Origin: an uncultured Eubacteriales bacterium
GTDB taxonomy: Bacteria; Bacillota_A; Clostridia; Oscillospirales; Oscillospiraceae
Direction: 5' to 3'
Assembly: GCA_900556015.1 (NCBI GenBank)
Contig: USNH01000053.1
Span: forward strand, 1 to 6,427
Length of the DNA stretch: 6,427 nucleotides
In this document: in pieces, positions 1 through 5,418 of the stretch
Layout: each line of letters begins with the position of its first letter
Position numbering within the stretch: the stretch's first letter is position 1
Notes under the pieces: model-generated
Databases searched by the model: none
What the model was told of the DNA's origin: nothing
Seen by the model: the letters and a program-made list of their open reading frames with translations, nothing else
Position numbers and translations under genes: made by a program

Positions 1-93
1 CTTCTCGCCCTGGAACGCCTCCGCCAGCAGCTTCTTGATCAGGGTCGTCTTGCCCGCGCCCAAAAAGCCGGATACGATGTCAATTTTTGTCAT
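1..93 (-). CDS. CobW/G3E-family P-loop GTPase, N-terminal fragment
   Basis: Only the first 31 codons are present; the gene continues past the left edge. The protein starts MTKIDIVSGFLGAGKTTLIK, and residues 9-16 (GFLGAGKT) form a Walker A loop right after the first beta strand. This is the typical start of the COG0523/CobW group of G3E GTPases, which insert or traffic metals (cobalt, zinc, nickel and others). The start is ATG at 93-91, with AGAAGG (minus strand, 107-102) eight bases upstream. The metal cannot be told from this fragment: the CxCC metal site used in this family lies beyond the window. HypB and UreG share the fold, but their P-loops usually follow different N-terminal sequences. 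The family call is fairly secure and the specific role is open. Confidence 0.8.
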   Translation of the reverse strand, partial: MTKIDIVSGFLGAGKTTLIKKLLAEAFQGEK

Positions 94-146
94 AGTGAAA
101 ACCTTCTTTTCTCCGCCGCCGAGGCAGCTCATATTTTTTCACCTAT

Positions 147-174
147 ATCATATCCCAATTTTCCAAAAATGCAA
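147..174 (-). promoter_or_regulatory. Candidate promoter of the CobW-like gene
   Basis: On the minus strand, TATGAT (152-147) matches the -10 consensus at five of six bases. It lies 16 bases downstream of TTGCAT (174-169), a weak -35. This would give a leader of about 45 nt before the ATG at 93. The surrounding 120-180 region is clearly more AT-rich than the genes, as expected of a promoter. No dyad operator was seen here. Confidence 0.4.
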
Positions 175-187
175 GGGGATACACAAT

Positions 188-218
188 AAAAAAGGAACGT
201 CGGAGACGTTCCTTTTTT
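188..218 (-). terminator. Intrinsic terminator of the lipoprotein gene
   Basis: A perfect 8-bp stem (GGAACGTC 194-201 / GACGTTCC 205-212) with a GGA loop is flanked by six A (188-193) and six T (213-218). It is symmetric and can work in both directions. It starts 5 bases beyond the stop codon of the minus-strand lipoprotein gene, so its main role is to end that transcript before the CobW-like gene. Confidence 0.85.
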
Positions 219-222
219 ATGC

Positions 223-594
223 CTATCGGTCGTTATCCAAAAAGCCGTCCGTGTCCGTCACCCTGCCGTTCCGCAGCATCTGCTGATAGTCGCTGTCAAA
301 GGCCGCCGCCTCGCTGCGTACCCGCGCCCGTGTCACAGCCCGCGCTCCGCGGGCGCTTTCCGGGCCGTCGCCGGGTACTGCGCCGCCGTCGGTGTTGTGG
401 CCGCCGTTCATGCTGTTGCCGGGAATAACGTCATCCTCCGTGCCGTTGGTGTCCGGCTGGGTGCTGGTGTTGCCGTTCGGCGTGGTATCGGGATCTTTGT
501 TGGTGTTTGGCTTGGTGCTGCCCGTATCGCCGCAGGCCGTCAGCGCCACCGCCAGCAGTAGCGCCGCCGCCCACGCAAATATACGTTTCGCCAT
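223..594 (-). CDS. Small low-complexity lipoprotein, function unknown
   Basis: This encodes 123 residues. The N-terminus MAKRIFAWAAALLLAVALTAC is a lipoprotein signal peptide: basic start, hydrophobic core, and lipobox L-T-A-C with the lipidated Cys at residue 21. The mature protein begins with about 50 residues rich in Asn, Thr, Gly, Asp and Pro, a typical disordered tether. A basic-then-mixed tail of about 35 residues contains DSDYQQMLRNG and ends in an Asp-rich stretch (TDTDGFLDND). That stretch resembles part of an EF-hand-like loop but lacks the first acidic ligand. The start is ATG at 594-592, with AGGAGG a few bases upstream. The frame stays open to an ATG at 711, but that start has no ribosome site and would put 39 basic residues before the signal peptide. 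It is probably an exported surface protein; I recognise no family. Confidence 0.75.
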   Translation of the reverse strand: MAKRIFAWAAALLLAVALTACGDTGSTKPNTNKDPDTTPNGNTSTQPDTNGTEDDVIPGNSMNGGHNTDGGAVPGDGPESARGARAVTRARVRSEAAAFDSDYQQMLRNGRVTDTDGFLDNDR

Positions 595-694
595 GCTCCT
601 GTCCTCCTTTTTCCTCCGTGTGCGATCGTCTCGCCGGATGTAGTATCTGCGGCGGCGGGATTTGTAGCCGCGGCACATTTTCCCTTTTGCGCCG

Positions 695-723
695 TTGCTT
701 TTTTGCGCCATGTGAAGTATAAT
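695..723 (+). promoter_or_regulatory. Sigma-70-type promoter of udp
   Basis: TTGCTT (695-700) and a perfect TATAAT (718-723) are separated by exactly 17 bases. Transcription would start near 730, leaving a leader of about 40 nt with AAGGAGGA (754-761) eight bases before the ATG at 770. No operator or riboswitch-like fold was seen in this short leader. Confidence 0.7.
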
Positions 724-769
724 CTTCTTTACTTACCGCATTTCAGCCTGAACAAGGAGGACATATACG

Positions 770-1537
770 ATGCAAAAGCTGGAAAAACAGTACCATATCC
801 ACTGCGCGGAGGGCGATGTGGGCCGCTACGTCATCCTGCCCGGCGATCCGGGCCGCTGCGAGAAGATCGCCGCGCTGTTTGACGATGCCCATTTCGTCTC
901 CAGCAACCGGGAATACACCATCTACACCGGCACGCTGCTGGGTGAAAAGGTCTCCGTCTGCTCCACCGGCATCGGCGGCCCGTCCGCCTCCATCGCCATG
1001 GAGGAGCTGCACAACATCGGCGCGGACACGTTCATCCGCGTGGGTACCTGCGGCGGCATCGACCTGGACGTTCGCAGCGGCGACGTGGTGGTGGCCACCG
1101 GCGCGATCCGCTTTGAGCACACCAGTCGGGAATACGCGCCCATCGAGTATCCCGCCGTGGCCAATTTCGAGGTGACTACGGCGCTGGTGCAGGCGGCCAG
1201 GGCGCTGGGCAAGCGCACCCAGGTGGGTGTTGTTCAGTGCAAGGATGCGTTTTACGGCCAGCACAGCCCCGCCAAAATGCCGGTTTCCTACGAGCTGCTG
1301 AACAAGTGGGAGGCTTGGAAGCGTCTGGGTGTCAAGGCCAGCGAGATGGAGTCCGCCGCGCTGTTCGTGGTGGCGGACGCGCTGAAGTGCCGCTGCGGCA
1401 GCTGCTTCCACGTGGTGTGGAATCAGGAGCGGGAGAAGGCCGGCCTGGATCAGGACATGAGCGAGGACACCACCTCCGCCGTGCAGGTGGGCGTGGCGGC
1501 CCTGAAGCTGCTCATCGAGGCCGACCGGGCGAAGTAA
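770..1537 (+). CDS. udp: Uridine phosphorylase
   Basis: This 255-residue protein has the length expected for the family. It cleaves uridine with phosphate to uracil and ribose-1-phosphate in the cytoplasmic pyrimidine salvage/catabolic pathway. Colinear with E. coli Udp are GDPGR (25-29, phosphate loop), Arg47, the family signature STGIGGPS (65-72) followed by EEL, RVGTCGG (90-96, phosphate Arg90 and Thr93), Gln164 (uracil-binding Gln166 of E. coli) and EMES (192-195, ribose site). The Gln164 segment reads [10 protein letters not shown] instead of the E. coli PGQERY, so the second uracil-binding residue (Arg168) has no obvious counterpart. Broader or altered base preference is therefore possible. 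The start has a strong Shine-Dalgarno. The gene appears monocistronic, between a clear promoter and a terminator. Confidence 0.92.
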   Translation: MQKLEKQYHIHCAEGDVGRYVILPGDPGRCEKIAALFDDAHFVSSNREYTIYTGTLLGEKVSVCSTGIGGPSASIAMEELHNIGADTFIRVGTCGGIDLDVRSGDVVVATGAIRFEHTSREYAPIEYPAVANFEVTTALVQAARALGKRTQVGVVQCKDAFYGQHSPAKMPVSYELLNKWEAWKRLGVKASEMESAALFVVADALKCRCGSCFHVVWNQEREKAGLDQDMSEDTTSAVQVGVAALKLLIEADRAK

Positions 1538-1552
1538 AGCAAACGCAAGCGC

Positions 1553-1581
1553 AAAAAAGGACCGCCGGAGGCGGTCCTTTT
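1553..1581 (+). terminator. Bidirectional terminator between udp and the ModE-like gene
   Basis: A perfect 8-bp stem (GGACCGCC 1559-1566 / GGCGGTCC 1570-1577) has a GGA loop, six A before it and four T after it. It sits in the 59-bp gap between two convergent genes. The T tract on the plus strand is short (TTTTCC), while the minus strand has six T, so it may stop the ModE-like transcript better than udp. Confidence 0.85.
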
Positions 1582-1596
1582 CCTATCCCGTACAAT

Positions 1597-1953
1597 TCAG
1601 CTTTCCTTCGCGCAGAAGCCGAACAGCTCCTGAAACAGCCCCTGTCCGTACTCGTTCAGCCGGCGGCAGTATTCGCCGTAGGCACCCATGATCTGCCGGG
1701 CCTCATCGGTGAGCACCGCGCCGCCGCCGCCCGCGCCGCCGATGGTAGAGCGCAGCAGCTTGCAGCCGAAGCCCTGCTCCGCCCCGTGGACGATGGCCCA
1801 CGCCTTGGAATACGCCATATTCATGGACTGGGCCGCCGAGCGCAGGGAGTGCAGCTCGTCCACCGCCTCCAGCAGCCGGGCCACCCCCGGCCCGAAGCAT
1901 TTTTCCTCCGCAAACAGCCGCGCCGTCAGGCGCACGGTGATGTTCTTCTCCAT
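1597..1953 (-). CDS. ModE N-terminal-type winged-helix DNA-binding protein
   Basis: This 118-residue protein corresponds to the N-terminal DNA-binding domain of ModE. A helix-turn-helix segment spans about residues 25-58 (LLEAVDELHSLRSAAQSMNM then AYSKAWAIV). It is followed by the hallmark glycine-rich wing IGGAGGGGAVLT (71-82), equivalent to the TGGKGGGGAVLT of E. coli ModE. The C-terminal molybdate-binding (Mop) repeats of full ModE are absent; only a helical tail of about 35 residues follows. The start is ATG at 1953-1951, with GAGGG seven bases upstream. The gene is divergent from yqeB-selD and shares their promoter region, so it is the likely regulator of the selenium/molybdenum operon and of itself. 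How it senses metal, if it does, is not evident. LysR-type proteins share this HTH, but the glycine wing favours ModE. Confidence 0.88.
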   Translation of the reverse strand: MEKNITVRLTARLFAEEKCFGPGVARLLEAVDELHSLRSAAQSMNMAYSKAWAIVHGAEQGFGCKLLRSTIGGAGGGGAVLTDEARQIMGAYGEYCRRLNEYGQGLFQELFGFCAKES

Positions 1954-1985
1954 GGAACGTCCCTCATTTCTTTATTCTTCCTGTC

Positions 1986-2014
1986 ATTCTATCAAACCTG
2001 GCCCATGTTGACAA
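1986..2014 (-). promoter_or_regulatory. Promoter of the ModE-like gene
   Basis: On the minus strand, TTGTCA (2014-2009) and TAGAAT (1991-1986) are separated by 17 bases; each matches consensus at five of six positions. Transcription would begin near 1979, about 25 nt before the ATG at 1953. The -35 box overlaps the -35 box of the divergent yqeB promoter by five bases. Confidence 0.7.
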
Positions 2015-2036
2015 CCATTTTCCGTTGTGCTACTGT
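2008..2036 (+). promoter_or_regulatory. Promoter of the yqeB-selD operon, with candidate operator boxes
   Basis: A perfect -35 TTGACA (2008-2013) is followed after 17 bases by a weak -10 TACTGT (2031-2036), which is preceded by TG at the extended -10 position (2028-2029). The -35 lies inside the palindrome GTTGACAAC (2007-2015). An inverted pair CGTTGT (2023-2028) / ACAACG (2041-2046) brackets the -10 and the expected start. These GTTG/CAAC boxes are candidate binding sites for the ModE-like protein. AAAGGA (2047-2052), nine bases before the ATG, is the probable ribosome site. Confidence 0.6.
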
Positions 2037-2061
2037 AAGGACAACGAAAGGATGAAGGACT

Positions 2062-2853
2062 ATGCTGATCTTGATACGCGGCGCGGGGGACATCGCCACC
2101 GGCGTCGCCCTGCGGCTGTACCGCAGCGGAATGCAGGTGGTCATGACCGACCTGCCCCAGCCCACGGCCATCCGCCGCACCGTGTGCTTTTCCCCGGCCA
2201 TCACCCACGGCGAGACGGTGGTGGAGGGCGTCCATGCCGCCCGCGCGGAGACGGCGGAGCAAGCGCTGGCCCTGCTGGCGGAGGGCGTCGTGCCGGTGCT
2301 GGCCGATCCGGCGCTGACGTGCCTGACATCGCTGCGGCCCGATGCGCTGGTGGACGCCATTCTGGCCAAGAAGAATTTGGGGACACATATCACCGACGCG
2401 CCGGTGGTGGTGGGTGTCGGCCCGGGCTTCACTGCCGGGGTGGACTGCCACGCGGTGGTGGAGACCATGCGCGGCCACACCCTGGGCCGGGTCATCTATG
2501 ACGGCGCGGCGCTGCCCAACACCAACATCCCCGGCCTCATCGGCGGCTACGCCGGCGAGCGGGTGCTGCGCGCCCCGGCGGACGGGGTATTTCATCAGAT
2601 AATGAACATCGGCGATGAGGTCAAGGCCGGTGACATCGCCGGAGAGGTGGACGGCCAGCCCATGCGCTGCACCATCGGCGGTGTGCTCCGCGGCCTGCTG
2701 GCTGACGGTACGCCGGTGCACAAGGGCATGAAATCCGGCGACGTTGACCCGCGGTGCAGGCCGGAATACTGCACCACCGCGTCAGACAAGGCACTGGCCG
2801 TGGGCGGCGGCGTACTGGAGGCCATCCTGCATTTCAGCACCATACTGCGTTAG
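2062..2853 (+). CDS. yqeB: YqeB-type selenium-dependent molybdenum hydroxylase maturation protein
   Basis: This 263-residue protein has the full length of the YqeB/EF2563 family. That family co-occurs with selenium-dependent molybdenum hydroxylases and orphan SelD; its exact biochemical step is not established. The N-terminus IRGAGDIATGVALRLYRSG is a glycine-rich nucleotide-binding-like turn (GAGD, 7-10) at the end of the first strand. Other conserved-looking blocks are QPTAIRRTV (33-41), GVGPGFTAG-x-D-CHAVVET (118-135), LPNTNIPG (151-158), a beta-rich stretch resembling a biotinyl/lipoyl half-fold (GDEVKAGDIAGEVDGQPM), and GMKSGDVDPR (222-231). It is the first gene of an operon with selD: the TAG stop is fused to selD's ribosome site, with 9 bases between the genes. 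Cys90-area and Cys129 could carry sulfur or selenium, but that is conjecture. Confidence 0.88.
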   Translation: MLILIRGAGDIATGVALRLYRSGMQVVMTDLPQPTAIRRTVCFSPAITHGETVVEGVHAARAETAEQALALLAEGVVPVLADPALTCLTSLRPDALVDAILAKKNLGTHITDAPVVVGVGPGFTAGVDCHAVVETMRGHTLGRVIYDGAALPNTNIPGLIGGYAGERVLRAPADGVFHQIMNIGDEVKAGDIAGEVDGQPMRCTIGGVLRGLLADGTPVHKGMKSGDVDPRCRPEYCTTASDKALAVGGGVLEAILHFSTILR

Positions 2854-2862
2854 GAGGATCGT

Positions 2863-3903
2863 ATGGAAGAACAGAACATAAAGCTGACAAAGCTGACCAA
2901 GTGCGCCGGGTGCGGCGCGAAGGTGGGCGCAGGGGTGCTGGCCCAGCTGCTGGAGGGCATCCGCGTACACCACGACCCCAATCTGCTGGTGGGGTTCGAC
3001 AAGAACGATGACGCCTCGGTGTATAAGATCAATGACGAGCTGGCCCTGGTGCAGACGGTGGACTTCTTCCCGCCCATCGCCGATGACCCCTACCTGTTCG
3101 GTCAGATCGCCGCCACCAACGCCCTCAGCGACGTGTACGCCATGGGCGGCGTGCCGAAGCTGTGTCTGAACATTATGGCCGTGCCGGAGGATATGCCCAG
3201 GGAGACGGTGCATCAGATCCTCCGCGGCGGCTATGACAAGGTGTACGAGGCCGGTGCGCTGATCACCGGCGGCCACAGCATTTTGGACGATGAGCCGAAG
3301 TACGGCCTGGCCGTCACCGGCTTTGTCCACCCGGACAAGCTGCTGTCCAACTCCGCCGCCCGGCCCGGCGATGTGCTGGTGCTGACCAAGCCCATCGGCA
3401 TCGGCGTGCTGACCAGCGCCGCCAAGGCCGACCTGCTGGACGAGGACACCCTCGCCTTCGCCAACCGCATGATGACCACTCTGAATAAGGCCGCCCGTGA
3501 CGTGATGGTGCGCCATCAGGTTCACTCCTGCACCGATGTCACCGGCTTCGGCCTGCTGGGCCACAGCTTCGAGATGGCCCAGGGCAGCGACGTGACCATC
3601 ACCCTCCACGTGGACGGCATCGACCTGATCCCCGCCGCGCTGGAGTTCGCCCGCATGGGCGTGCTGCCCGCCGGGATGTACCGCAACCGCACCTTCGCCG
3701 AGCCCGGCGTGGACGCGGGCGATACGGAGACCGCCGTGCAGGACCTGCTGTACGACCCCCAGACCTCCGGCGGACTGCTGATGGCCGTTGCCCCGGAGGA
3801 TGCCGACGATCTGCTGGCGGAGCTGAAGGACGTTGTCCCCAGCGCCCAGCGCATCGGCGAGGTGGGCGAGTACCGCGGCGGCAAGCGTATCCTGCTGCGC
3901 TGA
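2863..3903 (+). CDS. selD: Selenide, water dikinase (selenophosphate synthetase)
   Basis: This 346-residue protein is about the length of E. coli SelD. It converts selenide and ATP to selenophosphate, AMP and phosphate in the cytoplasm. The N-terminal active-site loop is KCAGCGAK, with catalytic Cys17 and Lys20 at the same numbers as in E. coli; codon 17 is TGC, so this is the Cys form, not a selenocysteine form. The metal/ATP aspartates fall at D50, D67, D90 and D225, matching E. coli D51, D68, D91 and D227. Also present are GGHSI (136-140), TKPIGIGVLT, DVTGFGLLGH and DPQTSGG. AGGAGG (2852-2857) overlaps the yqeB stop. No selA, selB or tRNA-Sec lies in the window. With yqeB as partner, the selenophosphate probably serves the labile selenium cofactor of a molybdenum hydroxylase, though use for selenoproteins or selenouridine is not excluded. 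Confidence 0.96.
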   Translation: MEEQNIKLTKLTKCAGCGAKVGAGVLAQLLEGIRVHHDPNLLVGFDKNDDASVYKINDELALVQTVDFFPPIADDPYLFGQIAATNALSDVYAMGGVPKLCLNIMAVPEDMPRETVHQILRGGYDKVYEAGALITGGHSILDDEPKYGLAVTGFVHPDKLLSNSAARPGDVLVLTKPIGIGVLTSAAKADLLDEDTLAFANRMMTTLNKAARDVMVRHQVHSCTDVTGFGLLGHSFEMAQGSDVTITLHVDGIDLIPAALEFARMGVLPAGMYRNRTFAEPGVDAGDTETAVQDLLYDPQTSGGLLMAVAPEDADDLLAELKDVVPSAQRIGEVGEYRGGKRILLR

Positions 3904-3908
3904 CACAT

Positions 3909-3938
3909 AAAAAAAGACCGCCTCCCGGCGGTCTTTTT
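3909..3938 (+). terminator. Bidirectional terminator between selD and the cysteine desulfurase gene
   Basis: A perfect 7-bp stem (GACCGCC 3916-3922 / GGCGGTC 3927-3933) with a TCCC loop is flanked by seven A and five T; outer ACATA/TATGT bases extend the dyad. It fills nearly all of the 38-bp gap between the two stop codons and should end both convergent transcripts. Confidence 0.88.
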
Positions 3939-3941
3939 ATG

Positions 3942-5084
3942 TCATGCCAGCGTCCGAATGGCCTCCAGCGCCGCGTCCACGTCCCGTTCCGTGTTGGCCC
4001 AGCCCAGCGAGAACCGCACCGTCCCCTGGGGGAACGTGCCCAGCGTCTTGTGGGCGGAGGGCGCACAGTGCAGGCCGCACCGGGTCAGGATGCCGTGCTC
4101 CGTCTCCAGCGCGTAGGCGGCCTCACCGTTGTCCCGGCGCAGGAAATCCACGGAGATAACCCCCACCCGGCGCTCCAGCTCCCTCGGCCCGACCATGCGG
4201 ACGTGTGGGATGTCCTCCAGCCCCTCCAAAAACCGCCGGCACAGCGTCATTTCATGCTGCCGCAGCGTGTCCACGCCCCGTTCTTCGATGAACCGCAGCG
4301 CCGCCTCCCAGCCGTAGTAGCCGGGGATGTTGGCCGTGCCGGACTCGAACCGATCCGGCAGATAGGGCGGCAGATACTCGCTGTCCGATGCGCTGCCTGT
4401 CCCTCCGGCTATGAGGGGCGTCAGCTTTTCGGCAAAGTCATGGCGCAGCAGCAGCGCCCCCACGCCCCCCGGCCCAAGCAGCCCCTTGTGTCCCGGCACA
4501 GCCATGGCCGCCAGTCCCAGCGCCTGAAAGTCGATGGGCAAATGCCCCGCCGTCTGGGCAGCGTCCAGCGCAAAGGGCACGCCTCGTTCCCCGCAGATGC
4601 GCCCCACCGCCGCCGCGTCCTGCACCGCGCCGCACACGTTGGAGGCGTGGGCCATGATGACCAGCTTTGTATCCGGGCGGAACAGCCCCGGCAGCGCGTC
4701 TATGTCCGCTATGCCGTCGCTGCCGCAGGGGATGCGGCTCACCTCCACCCCCGGCAGCCGCAGCAGCGGGCGCATCACCGCGTTGTGCTCCATGCTGCTG
4801 ACGATGCAGTGCCCGCCGCCGTGGAGCAGCCCGGAGATGATCATATTCAGTCCCGCCGTAGCCCCCGGTGTCAGGATGACGTGGGTGGGCATCTCAGGAA
4901 AGCGGAACAGCGCCGCCAGGCGCTGCCGCAGCGCCAGCGTGGTCATCCCTGCCTCCTGTGCGGCGGTATAGACCGAGCGGTTCACATTCGCCCCCACGCA
5001 GTCCAGATAGTATTTCATGCGGTCGCTGACGCCCTCCGGCTTGGGGAAGGACGTGGCGGCGTTGTCCAGATAGATGGTGTCCAT
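3942..5084 (-). CDS. Cysteine desulfurase family protein (EF2568/NifS-like), SDMH-associated
   Basis: This 380-residue, class V-fold PLP enzyme removes sulfur (or selenium) from cysteine (or selenocysteine), leaving alanine and an enzyme persulfide. It starts MDTIYLDNAATSFPKP. PLP-site residues are visible: MEHNAV (His100), LDAAQTAG (Asp174, Gln177) and PGHKG (Schiff-base Lys200). The sulfur-accepting Cys340 lies in the RCGLHCAPSAH loop, and Arg357 in VRFSLG binds the substrate carboxylate. The GLHCAP loop is typical of the EF2568 subfamily that travels with selD and yqeB, and differs from IscS and SufS. The start is ATG at 5084-5082 with AAGGAGG (5097-5091) well spaced. An in-frame upstream ATG at 5132 lies inside the palindrome and has no ribosome site. 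Supplying selenide to SelD or sulfur to a molybdenum cofactor are both plausible roles. Confidence 0.92.
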   Translation of the reverse strand: MDTIYLDNAATSFPKPEGVSDRMKYYLDCVGANVNRSVYTAAQEAGMTTLALRQRLAALFRFPEMPTHVILTPGATAGLNMIISGLLHGGGHCIVSSMEHNAVMRPLLRLPGVEVSRIPCGSDGIADIDALPGLFRPDTKLVIMAHASNVCGAVQDAAAVGRICGERGVPFALDAAQTAGHLPIDFQALGLAAMAVPGHKGLLGPGGVGALLLRHDFAEKLTPLIAGGTGSASDSEYLPPYLPDRFESGTANIPGYYGWEAALRFIEERGVDTLRQHEMTLCRRFLEGLEDIPHVRMVGPRELERRVGVISVDFLRRDNGEAAYALETEHGILTRCGLHCAPSAHKTLGTFPQGTVRFSLGWANTERDVDAALEAIRTLA

Positions 5085-5111
5085 GGCGGGCCTCCTTGCA
5101 GTTCTGCGGCT

Positions 5112-5143
5112 ATTATACCATAGTGCTTGCACTATGGTATAAT
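5112..5143. promoter_or_regulatory. Perfect palindrome with an extended -10 promoter on both strands
   Basis: The arms ATTATACCATAGTGC (5112-5126) and its exact complement (5129-5143) are separated by TT. Each strand reads TATGGTATAAT at its outer end, a perfect -10 preceded by the extended TG motif. The minus-strand copy (5122-5112) would start transcription near 5105, about 20 nt before the desulfurase ATG. The plus-strand copy (5133-5143) would start near 5150, towards the unexplained region. Neither has a good -35. The symmetry suggests an operator covering a divergent promoter; in RNA it would form a strong hairpin. It is too A/T-balanced and lacks the T tract of a terminator. Confidence 0.55.
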
Positions 5144-5144
5144 T

Positions 5145-5191
5145 CGCCGCCTTTTTCGGTTGCCCGGCTTCGCCGGGCGAGAAAAACGGCG
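5145..5191. repeat. Strong imperfect hairpin in the desulfurase upstream region
   Basis: The core is a perfect stem GCCCGGC (5162-5168) / GCCGGGC (5172-5178) with loop TTC. After a short internal loop the outer arms TTTTTC (5152-5157) and GAAAAA (5181-5186) pair, followed by CGCCG (5145-5149) with CGGCG (5187-5191), leaving only a CC bulge. It has no following T tract on either strand, so it is not an ordinary terminator. If the desulfurase is also transcribed from the upstream promoter near 5219, this hairpin and the palindrome would both lie in its mRNA leader. Confidence 0.55.
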
Positions 5192-5218
5192 ATGAAATAG
5201 AATAAACGTTTCACGCTT

Positions 5219-5247
5219 ATTTTACCATATTTGAGGGGAAAAGGCAA
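5219..5247 (-). promoter_or_regulatory. Second candidate promoter for the desulfurase gene
   Basis: The minus strand carries TTGCCT (5247-5242), a 17-base spacer and TAAAAT (5224-5219) with an upstream TGG extended element (TATGGTAAAAT). The TATGGTAAAA block is a one-mismatch copy of the palindrome's half-site TATGGTATAA. Transcription would start near 5212, giving a leader of about 128 nt that contains both large inverted repeats. Confidence 0.4.
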
Positions 5248-5413
5248 GCCCGGCAGGGCCGGGCACTTTATCATGGTGGCTTTCTCCGATGCTCCCCTGA
5301 CCCAAACCATCTATGGCGTCTTGCTGATGAACTTCATCCGCAGCGCCGTGGAGGGCGGCTGTGACTCTCTGCCGGCTCTGTTCACCCTGGTGTTCAGCCC
5401 GCTGCGGCAGTAA
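5231..5413 (+). CDS. Possible small ORF or gene remnant, unrecognised
   Basis: An open frame ends at TAA 5411-5413, immediately before a strong terminator. It is 60 codons from TTG at 5231 or 46 codons plus stop-side context from ATG at 5273 (MVAFSDAPLTQTIYGVLLMN...). From 5273 on, about 80% of third codon positions are G or C, as in the neighbouring genes, whereas 5200-5230 is AT-rich; this supports past or present coding. There are weakly hydrophobic stretches (TIYGVLLMNFI and ALFTLVF) but no clear signal peptide or membrane segment. Neither start has a convincing ribosome site, which is the main argument against translation. It could be a small protein, the 3' end of a deleted gene, or part of a noncoding transcript from the palindrome promoter. 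I recognise no family. Confidence 0.35.
   Translation: MRGKGKPGRAGHFIMVAFSDAPLTQTIYGVLLMNFIRSAVEGGCDSLPALFTLVFSPLRQ
5248..5264. repeat. Hairpin with the same stem as 5162-5178
   Basis: GCCCGGC (5248-5254) and GCCGGGC (5258-5264) pair perfectly around AGG. On the minus strand it is followed by TTGCCTTTTCCCC, a poor T tract, so it might be a weak terminator in that direction. It lies just upstream of the possible small ORF at 5273. Confidence 0.5.
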
Positions 5414-5418
5414 AACTG

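Noticed and set aside
595..711. Upstream start for the lipoprotein gene at 711
   Set aside because: It has no ribosome site and would place 39 highly basic residues before a normal lipoprotein signal peptide. The ATG at 594 has AGGAGG.
743..1411. Minus-strand open frame opposite udp
   Set aside because: It is a shadow frame: the plus strand encodes a complete uridine phosphorylase with promoter and ribosome site.
2911..2913. Possible selenocysteine codon at the SelD active site
   Set aside because: The codon for residue 17 is TGC (Cys). No in-frame TGA interrupts the gene, so no selenocysteine insertion is needed here.
2782..3906. Long minus-strand open frame (374 codons) opposite selD
   Set aside because: It is the antisense shadow of selD in GC-rich DNA. 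The translation is His/Gly/Val-rich with no family motifs, and there is no ribosome site.
3939..5123. Long plus-strand open frame (394 codons) opposite the cysteine desulfurase
   Set aside because: It is an antisense shadow rich in Arg, His, Pro and Gln. The minus strand has all catalytic residues of a desulfurase and a good start signal.
5145..5191. SECIS element or known riboswitch
   Set aside because: No TGA codon context and no recognisable riboswitch core was seen on either strand. The fold is a simple long hairpin.
5112..5264. Mobile element (MITE) made of the palindrome and hairpins
   Set aside because: No terminal inverted repeats at both ends and no target-site duplication were seen. 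Only the half-site TTWTACCATA recurs, which fits operator boxes as well.
5113..5310. Minus-strand 65-codon open frame across the hairpin region
   Set aside because: Its codons run through the palindrome and hairpins, it has no ribosome site, and it is less coding-like than the plus frame from 5273.
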